A stretch of DNA of 64,000 nt from Terrabacter sp. Ter38 (GCF_024519435.1 NZ_JALJRZ010000002.1:124001-188000), one strand, 5' to 3'. Positions 26,628-35,185 are shown, counted from the stretch's first letter. The notes: generated by a model not told the origin, from the sequence alone. Program-made: numbers and translations.

Positions 26628-26633
26628 AACCTA
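26628..26633 (-). promoter_or_regulatory. -10 element of leaderless MFS gene
   Basis: On the minus strand TAGGTT is followed by 7 nt and the ATG at 26620. No ribosome site is present. Confidence 0.5.
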
Positions 26634-26703
26634 GCAACCCGACCTGCACCCGACCTACGAGGAGACCTACGAGGAGACCTGCACCCAGAGCCCGCTCCGG
26701 GCC

Positions 26704-26709
26704 TAGCCT
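26704..26709 (+). promoter_or_regulatory. -10 element of leaderless pirin gene
   Basis: TAGCCT is followed by 6 nt and the GTG at 26716. Divergent to the leaderless MFS promoter 70 nt away. Confidence 0.55.
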
Positions 26710-26715
26710 GAACGG

Positions 26716-27714
26716 GTGAGCAACCCGGACCCCCACCCCGCCGAGGTCGTCTGCGGCGACGACCCCACCCCTTCGACCGTCGTCGTCCTGCCCTACCGCG
26801 AGGTGCCGCTCGGCGGCCCGAGAGCGATGCCGGTACGCCGCAGCCTCCCGCAGCGCGAGCGCTCGCTCATCGGGGCATGGTGCTTCGTCGACCACTACGG
26901 CCCCGACGACGTCTCGCAGACGGGTGGCATGGTCGTGCCCGGCCACCCGCACACCGGCCTGCAGACGGTGTCCTGGCTCTTCACCGGAGAGGTCGAGCAC
27001 CGCGACTCCACCGGAGCCCACGCGTTCGTCCGCCCCGGCGAGCTCAACATCATGACCGCGGGCTCGGGCATCGCCCACTCGGAGTACTCCACCGCCGACA
27101 CGACGGTCCTCCACGGTGCGCAGCTGTGGGTCGCGCTCCCCGAGGCCGACCGCAACACGCAGCCGGGCTTCGAGCACTACGCCCCGCCGGTGACCGAGGT
27201 CGACGGCGCGCGGGTCCTCGTCTTCCTCGGCACCCTCTTCGGCCAGACCTCGCCAGTCACGATGTTCTCCGACCTCGTCGGCGCCGAGGTGACGCTCACC
27301 GCCGGCAGCTCTCTCGACATCGACGTCGACCCTGCCCACGAGCACGGATTGCTCTGCGACACGGGCGTGCTCACGGTCGACGACGTCACGGCCAAGCCCG
27401 GCGAGATCGCCTTCCTGGCCACCGGGACCAGCCGCATCACCGTCGAGGCAGGCCCCGACGAGCCCACACGCCTCCTCGTGCTCGGCGGGGCACCCTTCGG
27501 TGAGCAGATCGTCATGTGGTGGAACTTCATCGGCCGCAGCCACGACGAGGTCGTCGGCTTCCGCGAGGACTGGCAGCGCGAGCGGTCGCCGCGCGAGGAG
27601 GGGTCGTATGCCGCCGCGGCACCCGGCGCGCGCTACGGCAGCTTCCCCGAGGCCTGGGACCACACCCTCCCCGCCCCCGGCCTGCCCAACCTGCGCCTGC
27701 GCTCCAGGGGCTGA
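26716..27714 (+). CDS. pirin family protein
   Basis: This is a 332-residue bicupin of the pirin family. The N-terminal cupin shows the signature GAWCFVDHYGPDD and the metal ligands HPHTGLQTVSW followed by EVEHRDSTG and the ITAGSG-like segment MTAGSGIAHSEYS. Pirins bind one iron atom and act as quercetinase-like dioxygenases or redox sensors. The C-terminal half is the second cupin without ligands, ending in a short conserved block (LGGAPFGEQIVMWWNFIGRS). The start is fixed by the leaderless -10. A short direct repeat (GGGTTGACGTGAA type, 27731-27768) follows the gene. Confidence 0.92.
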   Translation: MSNPDPHPAEVVCGDDPTPSTVVVLPYREVPLGGPRAMPVRRSLPQRERSLIGAWCFVDHYGPDDVSQTGGMVVPGHPHTGLQTVSWLFTGEVEHRDSTGAHAFVRPGELNIMTAGSGIAHSEYSTADTTVLHGAQLWVALPEADRNTQPGFEHYAPPVTEVDGARVLVFLGTLFGQTSPVTMFSDLVGAEVTLTAGSSLDIDVDPAHEHGLLCDTGVLTVDDVTAKPGEIAFLATGTSRITVEAGPDEPTRLLVLGGAPFGEQIVMWWNFIGRSHDEVVGFREDWQRERSPREEGSYAAAAPGARYGSFPEAWDHTLPAPGLPNLRLRSRG

Positions 27715-27730
27715 GCCCGAGGGAACGTCA

Positions 27731-27768
27731 AGGGTTGACGTGAAGGGTTGACGTGAAGGGTTGGCGGC
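27731..27768 (+). repeat. 13-nt direct repeats after pirin gene
   Basis: About three copies of AAGGGTTGACGTG-like units lie in the short spacer before the alcohol dehydrogenase gene. Confidence 0.7.
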
Positions 27769-27810
27769 CGGGGTTTGGGGTCGGCCCACGGGCAGGACAA
27801 GGATGGCCCC

Positions 27811-28827
27811 ATGCGCGCGACGACGATCCATGCCCCCGGTGACATCCGCCTGTCCGACCTGCCCGACCCGACGATCGAGGCGCCGACCGACGCCATCGTC
27901 CGCGTCGTGGCCGGCTGCATCTGCGGCTCGGACCTCTGGCCCTACCGCGGCGCCAACCCGATCACGGCCGGCTCCACGATCGGCCACGAGGCCGTCGGCG
28001 TCGTCGAGGAGATCGGCGACGACGTCCGGCAGATCAGGAAGGGCGACTTCGTCGTCATCCCGTTCGTCCACTGCGACAACACGTGCCCGCACTGCCTCGC
28101 CGGCATGACCTCGGTGTGCGACCACCAGGGCTGGACCGAGAGCGGCCAGGCCGAGCTCGTCCGCGTCAACCAGGCGGACGGCAGTCTGGTCGCGACCGAC
28201 GGGATGCCCGACGACGCGATGCTCCCCTCGCTCCTCACCCTTGCCGACGTCATGGCCACGGGCTGGCACGCCGCCGTGTCCTCGCGCGTGCGGCCCGGCG
28301 GCACCGCCGTCGTCATCGGTGACGGAGCCGTCGGCCTCTGCGGCGTCATCGCCGCCAAGGAGCTCGGCGCCGACCGCATCGTCGCGATGTCGCGCCACCA
28401 GCCGCGCCAGGCCCTGGCCCGCGAGTTCGGCGCCACCCACGTCATCGCCGAGCGTGACGACGCCGGTGTCGAGGCCGTGATGGAGCTGACCGGCGGCATC
28501 GGCGCCGACTCGGTGCTCGAGTGCGTCGGCACCGACCAGTCGATGAAGACCGCCTTCCGCATCGGCCGCCCCGGCTCGACCGTCGGCTTCGTCGGCGCCC
28601 CGCACGGCGTCGAGCTGCCCGTCCGGCAGATGTTCGTGCGCAACGTCGGCCTCGCCGGTGGCATGGCTCCGGTGCGCACCTACCTGCCCGACCTGCTCGA
28701 GCGCGTCCTCGACGGCCGCATCGACCCGGGCCGGGTCTTCGACCTGACGCTTCCGCTCGACGAGGTCGCCGAGGGCTACCGCGCCATGGACGAGCGCCGT
28801 GCGATCAAGGTCCTGCTGCGCCCCTGA
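27811..28827 (+). CDS. zinc-dependent alcohol dehydrogenase family protein
   Basis: This is a 338-residue medium-chain dehydrogenase. Catalytic zinc ligands are seen as CICGSD (Cys37 region), GHEAVG (His and Glu near 60) and the structural-zinc loop CDNTCPHCLAGMTSVC with four Cys. The NAD(P)-binding fold carries GDGAVGLCGV near residue 172, in place of the usual GxGxxG. It oxidises alcohols or reduces aldehydes; the substrate is unknown. The gene follows pirin in the same direction. Downstream, several imperfect CCTGAACGG-like repeats cover 28835-28885. Confidence 0.9.
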   Translation: MRATTIHAPGDIRLSDLPDPTIEAPTDAIVRVVAGCICGSDLWPYRGANPITAGSTIGHEAVGVVEEIGDDVRQIRKGDFVVIPFVHCDNTCPHCLAGMTSVCDHQGWTESGQAELVRVNQADGSLVATDGMPDDAMLPSLLTLADVMATGWHAAVSSRVRPGGTAVVIGDGAVGLCGVIAAKELGADRIVAMSRHQPRQALAREFGATHVIAERDDAGVEAVMELTGGIGADSVLECVGTDQSMKTAFRIGRPGSTVGFVGAPHGVELPVRQMFVRNVGLAGGMAPVRTYLPDLLERVLDGRIDPGRVFDLTLPLDEVAEGYRAMDERRAIKVLLRP

Positions 28828-28944
28828 ACGAAGCCTGACCCCGCCTGACCCGCCTGAACGGCCTGAACGGCCCGACCCGCCTGACCAACCCTGGACAGCG
28901 GCCGATCGGCGACAGCACCGGCGACAGCACCGGCGACACCGAAC

Positions 28945-29029
28945 GGGTATGCCGTGTGGGCACCAAGCCGTCGACGCTCGCGCTCCGAAGACCGGACGTG
29001 ACACGCGAACCCGAGCACACGGCATACCC
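28945..29029. promoter_or_regulatory. perfect 14-bp inverted repeat with GTATGCC cores
   Basis: GGGTATGCCGTGTG (28945-28958) and its exact complement (29016-29029) are separated by 57 nt and end 22 nt before the GTG of the hydrolase gene. The pair looks like two operator half-sites or a long-loop RNA stem. Confidence 0.5.
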
Positions 29030-29051
29030 GACGGCGGACCAGGAGAGAGAC

Positions 29052-29726
29052 GTGACGCACGCCCGGCTCATCGACACCGCAGCCCCGAGCGCACCACGCG
29101 GCATCGTCCTTGTGCTGCACGGTGGCGCGGCGCGGCGCGCGCCGATGCGCGTCAGCCCGACCCAGCTGTCGGTGCTGCGGATGGTGCCGATCGCGAGTCG
29201 CATCGCGCGCGCCGCGAAGGGCGAGCTCGCCGTGCTGCGCCTACTCAACTCGACGCGCGGCTGGGACGCCCACCACACTCCGGTCGACGACGTGCGCTGG
29301 GCCCTGGGCGAGGTGGCCGACCGCTTCGGTCCCGACCTGCCGGTCTGCCTCGTCGGGCACTCGCTCGGCGGTCGTGCCGCGCTGCTCGCGGCCGGCGAGG
29401 ATCCCGTCGTCAGCGCCGTCGCGCTCAACCCGTGGGTCTACCCCAGCGAGGGACACCTCGACCTGACCGGGCGACGCGTCCTCGTCATCCACGGAGACGA
29501 CGACCGCATCGCCCGACCGACGAGCTCGGCGGCGGTGGCCCGCGACCTCGCCCGCACCGCCGAGGTGGGCTACGTCACCGTCGAGGGCGGCAAGCACGCG
29601 ATGCTCCGGCGCCACGGCGTCTTCGACGGCCTGGCCGCCGACTTCGCGGTCGCGACCCTGCTCGGCCGCCGACCCGAGGGCGTCATCGGCCGGGTCCTCG
29701 CCGGTGAGGCCTGGCTCGACGTCTGA
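29052..29726 (+). CDS. alpha/beta fold hydrolase
   Basis: This 224-residue protein has the alpha/beta-hydrolase order: oxyanion motif LVLHGGAA, nucleophile elbow VGHSLGGRAA (Ser near 104), acid strand VLVIHGDDDRI and a final His in GGKHAMLRRHG. It has no signal peptide, so it is cytoplasmic. The family covers esterases and thioesterases; substrate unknown. The GTG is placed by AGGAGAGA 5 nt upstream. A longer frame starting at 28956 crosses the inverted repeat and is less likely. Confidence 0.8.
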   Translation: MTHARLIDTAAPSAPRGIVLVLHGGAARRAPMRVSPTQLSVLRMVPIASRIARAAKGELAVLRLLNSTRGWDAHHTPVDDVRWALGEVADRFGPDLPVCLVGHSLGGRAALLAAGEDPVVSAVALNPWVYPSEGHLDLTGRRVLVIHGDDDRIARPTSSAAVARDLARTAEVGYVTVEGGKHAMLRRHGVFDGLAADFAVATLLGRRPEGVIGRVLAGEAWLDV

Positions 29727-29772
29727 GCCGACGTGCGAGCCGACGTGCGAGCCGACGTGCGAGCCGAGGTGT
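29725..29772 (+). repeat. four-unit 12-bp tandem repeat at the hydrolase stop codon
   Basis: Four units of GAGCCGACGTGC (the last one diverged) begin inside the TGA stop at 29724-29726. Unit length is a multiple of three. Confidence 0.85.
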
Positions 29773-29969
29773 GATCAGGCGCCTGAGGCCAGACACCACG
29801 GAGACGGCCCTCAGCCCGTCTTGCGGCGGGCTCGTCGGTCCAGCTCAGCTTTTAGGTCTGTGACCATTCGGTCGCTGGACGCGTACGTACTTTGCAGTCG
29901 TGCGTCTCGCCCAATACAGTCGGGTCACCCCTTTCACCGACCGGTCCGGAACTGAAGTGAGGACCAGGA

Positions 29970-30344
29970 TTGGCCCCGAGATTTGCGTCCGTCGATGACT
30001 ACATCGCCTCCTACCCCGAGGAGACGCGAACTCAGCTTGCGGGGGTCCGCCGCACGATCCGCGAGGTAGCCCCTCACGCGGGCGAGAAGATCAGCTACGG
30101 CATGGCGACGTTCACCGTCGACGGCAAGCCGCTCATCTACTACGCCGGCTGGAAGAACCACGTCGGCCTCTACCCCGTCCCGACGGGCGACGAGCAGTTC
30201 GAGGAGGCGATCGGCCCCTACCGTCGCGCCAAGGACACCGTGCGCTTCCCGATCAGCCGGCCGGTCCCGCTCGAGCTCGTCTCCGAGATCACCGAGCTGT
30301 GCCTCAAGCGCCGCTCGGCCGTCTCTGAGGGCCACGACGTCTGA
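29970..30344 (+). CDS. DUF1801 (YdhG/YjdI-like) small protein
   Basis: This 124-residue protein matches the small DUF1801 fold: an N-terminal SVDDYIASYPEETRTQL helix, a central EKISYGMATFTVDGKPLIYYAGWKNHVGLYP block and a basic C-terminus. Relatives include Bacillus proteins resembling frataxin-type iron carriers, so an iron-related role is possible but unproven. It begins with TTG, supported by GAGG 8 nt upstream; no ATG or GTG lies near. It is flanked by genes in the same orientation but with sizeable gaps. Confidence 0.75.
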   Translation: MAPRFASVDDYIASYPEETRTQLAGVRRTIREVAPHAGEKISYGMATFTVDGKPLIYYAGWKNHVGLYPVPTGDEQFEEAIGPYRRAKDTVRFPISRPVPLELVSEITELCLKRRSAVSEGHDV

Positions 30345-30428
30345 CGCGTCGCTCGCCGCGCTTGCGCCCGAGCTGGCCGGTGCTGGCGTACGGTGACGAG
30401 ATCGAGTTCGACGGACAGGGGTTCTGCG

Positions 30429-31475
30429 ATGGCGCGGCGACATGAACGGGTCACGATGCGGCGTGTACTGGCGACGCTGCTCCCGGTCCTCGCCCTGACG
30501 CTGGCGGGCCAGACGCCCTCCGGCGCGGCCGTTCCCGAGGCGACGACGACCGCGCCGCCGCCGGTGTCGAGCATCGCGGTGACGGCCCGCTACGACCACA
30601 CGCTGACGATCGGGTGGGCCGTCCCGGCCGCCGTCTACACGCCCGGTGCCTCCGTCGTCGTGCGGCTGACTCGCGGTGCCACACCAGCGGCCTCCCCCAC
30701 GACGGGGTATGCCGTCCCGGTCACCTTCCCGAGGTCGGCGACCGCGCGTCCCCTGACGAGCAGCGCGGCCTACACCTTCGCCGTCTGGGTGCGTGACGGT
30801 GCGGGCCACTACTCCGCGCGACGGACCATCACGACCTCGACCCTCGAGGACGTCACGGCGCCGCGGCTGACCTCGTTCGGCGGCTCCGGCCACCTCAGTG
30901 CCGACACCAGCCGCATCACCGTGGCGGCGAGCTGGACGACGAACGACGTCGAGGCCGTCCGGGCCCGGATCATCCGCAGCACGACCCCGAGCCTGACCGG
31001 CGGCGTGCTCGTCGCCTCAGCGGCCCCGCCCGGCGGGTTCACCGACACGGTGCCCCACGAGGGGACCTGGTACTACTTCCTTCGGCTCACCGACGCCTCG
31101 GGCGTCAGCTCGCCGTGGCTCTACCGGCCCCTCGAGACGCTGGGCCATCGCATCCGCGGCTCCCTCGGGACGTCGTCGTACGTCGACGGCTTCCTCAGCG
31201 TCTACGACTCGTCCGGCAACCAGGCCGGCACCGAGTCATCCTTGGCCGACGATGGGCCCGACTCCTACTCCATGGACGTCCCCGCAGGGCGATTCACCGT
31301 CTGCGCGACCTACACACCGCTGCCCGACAGCCACTTCCCGGAGGAGGTCCACCACTTCTGCTGGACTCCCGCCGGACGGGTCGAGTACGACGGCACGGTC
31401 GCGAACATCCCGCCGGCGGCGAGGGGAGCCGTCGACCTCCGGGTCGCGAAAGAGGTCACCGGCATCAACCCCTGA
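30429..31475 (+). CDS. secreted protein with fibronectin-like repeats
   Basis: This 348-residue exported protein starts with a signal peptide (RRHERVTMRRVLATLLPVL, cleavage near AAVPEA). The mature part holds beta-rich repeats that resemble fibronectin type III or bacterial Ig-like folds: strands such as SIAVTARYDHTLTIGW and WYYFLRLTDASG recur. No catalytic motif is visible. It probably works outside the cell, perhaps in adhesion or as a surface-layer component. There is no sorting signal. An ATG nine codons further in could also be used. Confidence 0.6.
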   Translation: MARRHERVTMRRVLATLLPVLALTLAGQTPSGAAVPEATTTAPPPVSSIAVTARYDHTLTIGWAVPAAVYTPGASVVVRLTRGATPAASPTTGYAVPVTFPRSATARPLTSSAAYTFAVWVRDGAGHYSARRTITTSTLEDVTAPRLTSFGGSGHLSADTSRITVAASWTTNDVEAVRARIIRSTTPSLTGGVLVASAAPPGGFTDTVPHEGTWYYFLRLTDASGVSSPWLYRPLETLGHRIRGSLGTSSYVDGFLSVYDSSGNQAGTESSLADDGPDSYSMDVPAGRFTVCATYTPLPDSHFPEEVHHFCWTPAGRVEYDGTVANIPPAARGAVDLRVAKEVTGINP

Positions 31476-31486
31476 ACCTCAGACGC

Positions 31487-31870
31487 TCAGCGCTCGATGA
31501 CGGCCAGGACGTTGCGGGCCGGGTCGGTGAACCACGCGATGAGCGGTCCACCCTTGCGGAAGACCCCCTTGGCGTCGGTCTCCATCGGCGTGCCCGCATA
31601 CGTCTCGAAGACGACGCCCTTGGCCGTGAGCTCGTCGACCGCGGCCTCGACGTCGTCGACCGGGAAGTTGAGGATGGTGAACGACGCCGGCTCGTGGTTC
31701 GGCTTCGGGTAGACGAGCGTCGGGCGGTCGCCCCCGTCGCCTGCGAGGTGGAGCGTCAGCATGCCGTTCTCCTCGGTGACGCGCAGGCCGAGGGTGTCGC
31801 CGTAGAAGGCCTTGGCTGCGGCGATGTCGTCGACGGCGAAGCCGCTGAAGGCGTGGGAGTCCTGGAGCAC
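31487..31870 (-). CDS. VOC (glyoxalase/dioxygenase-like) family protein
   Basis: This 127-residue protein shows the vicinal-oxygen-chelate pattern of two beta-alpha-beta3 modules: FAVDDIAAAKAFYGDTLGLRV early, and FPVDDVEAAVDELTAKGV in the second module. Relatives bind a metal for glyoxalase, dioxygenase or antibiotic-resistance chemistry, or act as ligand-binding proteins. The GTG at 31870 is supported by GGAAGGA 6 nt upstream. It converges on the secreted-protein gene and diverges from the CHRD-like gene. Confidence 0.8.
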   Translation of the reverse strand: MLQDSHAFSGFAVDDIAAAKAFYGDTLGLRVTEENGMLTLHLAGDGGDRPTLVYPKPNHEPASFTILNFPVDDVEAAVDELTAKGVVFETYAGTPMETDAKGVFRKGGPLIAWFTDPARNVLAVIER

Positions 31871-32100
31871 GGTGTGTCCTTCCGTGAAAGGGGGCCAGTG
31901 GCCGGTCGCGGCGCACTCGGTCCCTCCAGTGAAGACCCGTGGGGCCCGCCACGGCGCGCCTCCGTCGAAGAAATTTCGGTTGAACCCCAATCCAGTTGTC
32001 CTGGCCGCGGCGAACCCCCACCCGGAGACGGTCGACGACGGCCCCCCGTCCGAAGCAGAGCAGGATGGACGGTTTGTCTCCTCGTCAAGGAGGAACACAG

Positions 32101-32880
32101 ATGCGCACCACCACCACTCGGATCGCCGGCGCCAGCCTCGCGGCCGCCGCGGCCATGGCCCTCAGCATCGGACCGGCCTTCGCCGCCGACACCTGGGTCA
32201 GCGCCAACCTCAAGCCCGTCGCCGGCAACGGTGTCGACGGCAGCGGCACCGCGATGGTCGAGGTGACGGGCACCACCATCACCGTGACGATGGCCGCCAA
32301 CGGCCTGCTCCCCGACAACCCGCACGCCGCACACATCCACTTCGGCGCCGAGGCCCGCCACGAGTGCCCGATCCTGTCCGACGACAAGAACGGCGACGGG
32401 CACCTCAACACGACCGAGGGTGGCCCGGCCTACGGCGACATCGTCGTGTCGCTGACGACGACGGGTGACACGAGCCCGAAGTCGGGCCTCGCGATCGACC
32501 GCTTCAGCACGGCGCCCGGAGGCAAGATCGCCTACCAGCGCGGCAGCATCACGGTCTCGAGCGACGTCGCGAAGGCGATCTCGGCCGGCCAGTCCGTCGT
32601 CGTCATCCACGGCGTCGACTACAACAAGGACGGCAAGTACTCCGGCGCCACGAAGAGCGACCTCATGCCGTCGCTCCCGACCGAGGCCACCGACCCGGCC
32701 CTCTGTGGCGCGCTGCGCGTGGCCCCCGCCGGCGGCATGCACACCGGTGGCGGCCAGGCGGCCGACGGCCTCAAGAGCGGTGGCCAGAACGAGGCCCTCA
32801 TGCTCGTCGGTGCTGGCGCCCTGCTCGCTGCAGCGGGGTCCGGTGCCTTCGCCGCTCGTCGCGCCCGCTCCCGCGCCTGA
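32101..32880 (+). CDS. exported CHRD-like protein, probable sortase substrate
   Basis: This is a 259-residue precursor: a signal peptide (residues 1-29, ending AFAAD), a beta-rich domain resembling CHRD (AHIHFG with clustered His) and a C-terminal sorting-type tail. That tail reads APAGGMHTGGG, a spacer, a hydrophobic helix ALMLVGAGALLAAAGSG and a basic end ARRARSRA. There is no LPXTG, but the PAGGxxTGxG pattern before a membrane helix is common in actinobacterial proteins encoded beside class E or F sortases, and one follows here. A strong AAGGAGG precedes the ATG. It should be a surface-anchored protein; its ligand is unknown. Confidence 0.75.
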   Translation: MRTTTTRIAGASLAAAAAMALSIGPAFAADTWVSANLKPVAGNGVDGSGTAMVEVTGTTITVTMAANGLLPDNPHAAHIHFGAEARHECPILSDDKNGDGHLNTTEGGPAYGDIVVSLTTTGDTSPKSGLAIDRFSTAPGGKIAYQRGSITVSSDVAKAISAGQSVVVIHGVDYNKDGKYSGATKSDLMPSLPTEATDPALCGALRVAPAGGMHTGGGQAADGLKSGGQNEALMLVGAGALLAAAGSGAFAARRARSRA

Positions 32881-32989
32881 GCGCCGGAGCGCCTGAGCGC
32901 CTGACGGCTGAGGCCTGAGGCCTGACACGAGCTCGAGCGATCGACACCGAGCTCGAGCGACCGACACCACCGACCGGGAGTGACCGACC

Positions 32990-33808
32990 ATGAGCGAACC
33001 GACCGGCTCCGCGCCCAGGGCCACGCCGCCCACCGGCGGCCGCAGCCCCCGCCGCCTCAGCGCGACGGTGGCCGCGGCCCTGGCGGTCACGGCCGTGCTC
33101 GTCGTCGTCGGGATCGTCGCACTCGTGGTCGGTCTCAGGGGGAGCTCGAGCAGCCCCGGGAACCCCGGCCCGCCGCAACCGGCGGCGGCCGGGGCCCCGT
33201 CAGCCAGCGCCCCCGCGACCGCGGGCACGTCCCTGTCGAGCACGTCGCGTCCGTCGAGTCCGTCGGTGTCCCCCGGTCAGGGTGGGACATCGGCGGCCGG
33301 CGGCACGACCGGTGCGACGGCCGATGCCGCCGGCATCGGTGACTTCCTCGAGGCGTCCGAGCCGACGTCGATCGAGATCCCGGCGATCGGGGTGCGCTCG
33401 TCGCACTTCGTCCGTCTCGGCATCCAGCCCGATGGCACGATCTCCGTGCCGGGTACGGCCCAGGAGGTCGGGATCTACGACGCCGGCCCCACACCGGGCC
33501 AGCTCGGCCCGTCCGTCCTCGCCGCGCACGTCGACACCCCGTCGGGCGTGCCGGGCATCTTCTTCGAGCTCGGCAAGGTCAGGGCCGGTGACGTCGTCAA
33601 GGTGTCCCGTCGGGACGGCTCACACCTGACCTTCACCGTCGACAAGGTCGCGGCCTACAAGAAGACGCAGTTCCCGACCGAGCTCGTCTACAAGGGTGAC
33701 GTCAGCAAGGCCGAGATCCGCCTCGTGACATGTGGTGGGCCGACGGACAGCCGCAACGAGTACCGCGACAACGTCGTGGTGTTCGGCCACCTCTCGAGCG
33801 CTGCCTGA
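32990..33808 (+). CDS. class F sortase
   Basis: This 272-residue protein has one N-terminal membrane segment (about residues 26-48), a Ser/Pro/Gly-rich stalk and an extracellular sortase domain. Catalytic residues are His near 179 in LAAHVDTPSG, Cys near 246 in LVTCGG and Arg near 257 in EYRDNVVVFG. Class F enzymes are the minor, single-membrane-anchor sortases of actinobacteria. It lies 109 nt downstream of an exported protein with a sorting-like tail, the likely substrate. The ATG is preceded by GGGAG. Confidence 0.88.
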   Translation: MSEPTGSAPRATPPTGGRSPRRLSATVAAALAVTAVLVVVGIVALVVGLRGSSSSPGNPGPPQPAAAGAPSASAPATAGTSLSSTSRPSSPSVSPGQGGTSAAGGTTGATADAAGIGDFLEASEPTSIEIPAIGVRSSHFVRLGIQPDGTISVPGTAQEVGIYDAGPTPGQLGPSVLAAHVDTPSGVPGIFFELGKVRAGDVVKVSRRDGSHLTFTVDKVAAYKKTQFPTELVYKGDVSKAEIRLVTCGGPTDSRNEYRDNVVVFGHLSSAA

Positions 33809-33829
33809 CCGGCGGCCCGGGCCGACGGT

Positions 33830-33858
33830 CACACCCACACCCACACCCACACCCACAC
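33830..33858 (+). repeat. CACACC hexanucleotide repeat
   Basis: Nearly five contiguous CACACC units start 22 nt after the sortase stop. Confidence 0.85.
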
Positions 33859-34007
33859 GTGTCCGCGAGGTCCCCACCCAGGGACCTGGCGGCATACCCA
33901 GTGGGGCGTGCCGAGCATCCCGTCCGGATGTGATCCACGTCTCACCCAACGGCAGGTAAAGCGTTGGCATAGACGGGCACATCGGACATTCAGGGGCGAT
34001 CCCCACG

Positions 34008-34026
34008 CGCCACCGTTACCGTGGCG
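34008..34026 (+). promoter_or_regulatory. small palindrome upstream of riboswitch
   Basis: CGCCAC and GTGGCG flank a 7-nt loop CGTTACC. The position, about 100 nt before the riboswitch core, suggests a regulator site for the CHAP promoter or a terminator of the sortase transcript. Confidence 0.35.
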
Positions 34027-34111
34027 TGACATTTGCCAGTTGCCTCGTCTAGTCTTCCGGGAGTCCGGCCACCTGGTCGGGCTCTCGTGAGGTGGACCGC
34101 CTAGTCCTGTC

Positions 34112-34296
34112 ACCGCCTGACGAGAGAGATCAAACCTTGTGACAGGAGCGGAGGAACCACACGTTTCTCCGGACGTCCGGCGCAACGACATCGGACGTCC
34201 TTGGGGTGAAGACCCACCCGCCACGCGAGCTTCGCGGGGCGGGGGTGGCCCGGGCACCTTTCCGCCCGAACCCGACAGCTAACTTCGTAGGCGCGG
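34112..34296 (+). promoter_or_regulatory. cyclic di-AMP riboswitch (ydaO/yuaA class)
   Basis: Hallmarks of the ydaO class appear in order: a GAGGAACC block near 34151, GGGGTGAA at 34203-34210, a GGGC-rich stem and the highly conserved 3' block CCCGAACCCGACAGCTAAC followed by TTCGTAGGCG, ending near 34294. CGCCT near 34114 can pair with GGCG at 34290-34293 to close the outer helix. It ends right at the ribosome site (GGAGAGG) of the CHAP gene. In actinobacteria, this class usually turns down cell-wall hydrolase genes when c-di-AMP is high. Exact edges are approximate. Confidence 0.85.
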
Positions 34297-34309
34297 AGAG
34301 GCAAGACGC

Positions 34310-35185
34310 GTGAACACTGAGAACATCCGCGGTCGCCATCGTGCGCCAGGCCGCCACAACCCCCTCAACGAGCTCAAGCTCCTCGCCCGCGAGTCGGCCC
34401 AGCCGGCCATGAAGGCGGGCGCTGTCGTCGCCGCCACCGGTGGCCTGGTCGCCACCTTCGCCAACCCGGCGAGCGCCGACACCCTGTCGCCCAGCTCGGG
34501 TGACGTCGCGGCTGCCGCGGGCGTCGACGCTGCGGCTCCGGCCGCTGTCGGTCCGGCCACCGCTGCCGCCCCGGCCACGTCGACCGCGTTGTCGAAGATC
34601 GGCTTCGCCCCTGCCGTGCAGCAGGCCGTCGCCCAGCGCGTCGCGCCTGCCAAGCCGCAGGTCATCGAGGACGTCCAGGTCAAGACCGAGCGCGCTGCCG
34701 CCAAGGCGGCCTCCGAGCGCAAGGCCGCCACCCAGCGCGCCTCCCGCGACCTGACCCGCGCCACCCTGACGACGAGCACGTCGTCGGCCAAGGCGAGCGT
34801 CAACGTCTCCGTGCCGAGCGCCTCCTCCGGCGTGCGGGGCTCGTCCAACTGGGCCACCCCGGGCCAGTGCACGTGGGGCGCCCTCAACCAGTGGTACCAG
34901 TCCGAGGGTTACTACCCCGGCGGCTGGACGGGCAACGCCCGGACGTGGGCCTCGGGCGCAGCGGCCTCCGGTTACACCGTGTCGGGCACGCCGCGGACGC
35001 GGTCGATCCTCGTCATGCAGCCCGGTGTCCACGGCTCCTCGAGTGCCGGACACGTCGCCTGGGTGACCGCGGTCAACGGCAACGAGGTGACGATCATCGA
35101 GATGAACGCCCTCGCCGGTGCGTACAACTACAACACCCGCACGCTGACCGACGGTCCCGGCATGAGGTACATCTACGCGCCGTGA
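34310..35185 (+). CDS. CHAP domain cell-wall hydrolase
   Basis: This is a 291-residue exported protein. The long N-region has a basic start (GRHRAPGRHNPLNELKLLARES) and a hydrophobic signal to about ASAD at residue 58. An Ala-rich, probably helical spacer leads to a C-terminal CHAP domain (about 178-291). Candidate catalytic Cys186 is in TPGQCTWGAL and His near 247 in SAGHVAWV, with IIEMNA supplying the third residue. CHAP proteins cleave peptidoglycan amide or peptide bonds. The GTG at 34310 follows GGAGAGG at the end of the riboswitch, so its level should respond to c-di-AMP. Confidence 0.9.
   Translation: MNTENIRGRHRAPGRHNPLNELKLLARESAQPAMKAGAVVAATGGLVATFANPASADTLSPSSGDVAAAAGVDAAAPAAVGPATAAAPATSTALSKIGFAPAVQQAVAQRVAPAKPQVIEDVQVKTERAAAKAASERKAATQRASRDLTRATLTTSTSSAKASVNVSVPSASSGVRGSSNWATPGQCTWGALNQWYQSEGYYPGGWTGNARTWASGAAASGYTVSGTPRTRSILVMQPGVHGSSSAGHVAWVTAVNGNEVTIIEMNALAGAYNYNTRTLTDGPGMRYIYAP

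Noticed and set aside
26617-29025. 802-residue minus-strand frame opposite pirin and alcohol dehydrogenase
   Set aside because: Both plus-strand genes have clear motifs. The antisense frame is low-complexity and His/Asp/Gly-rich.
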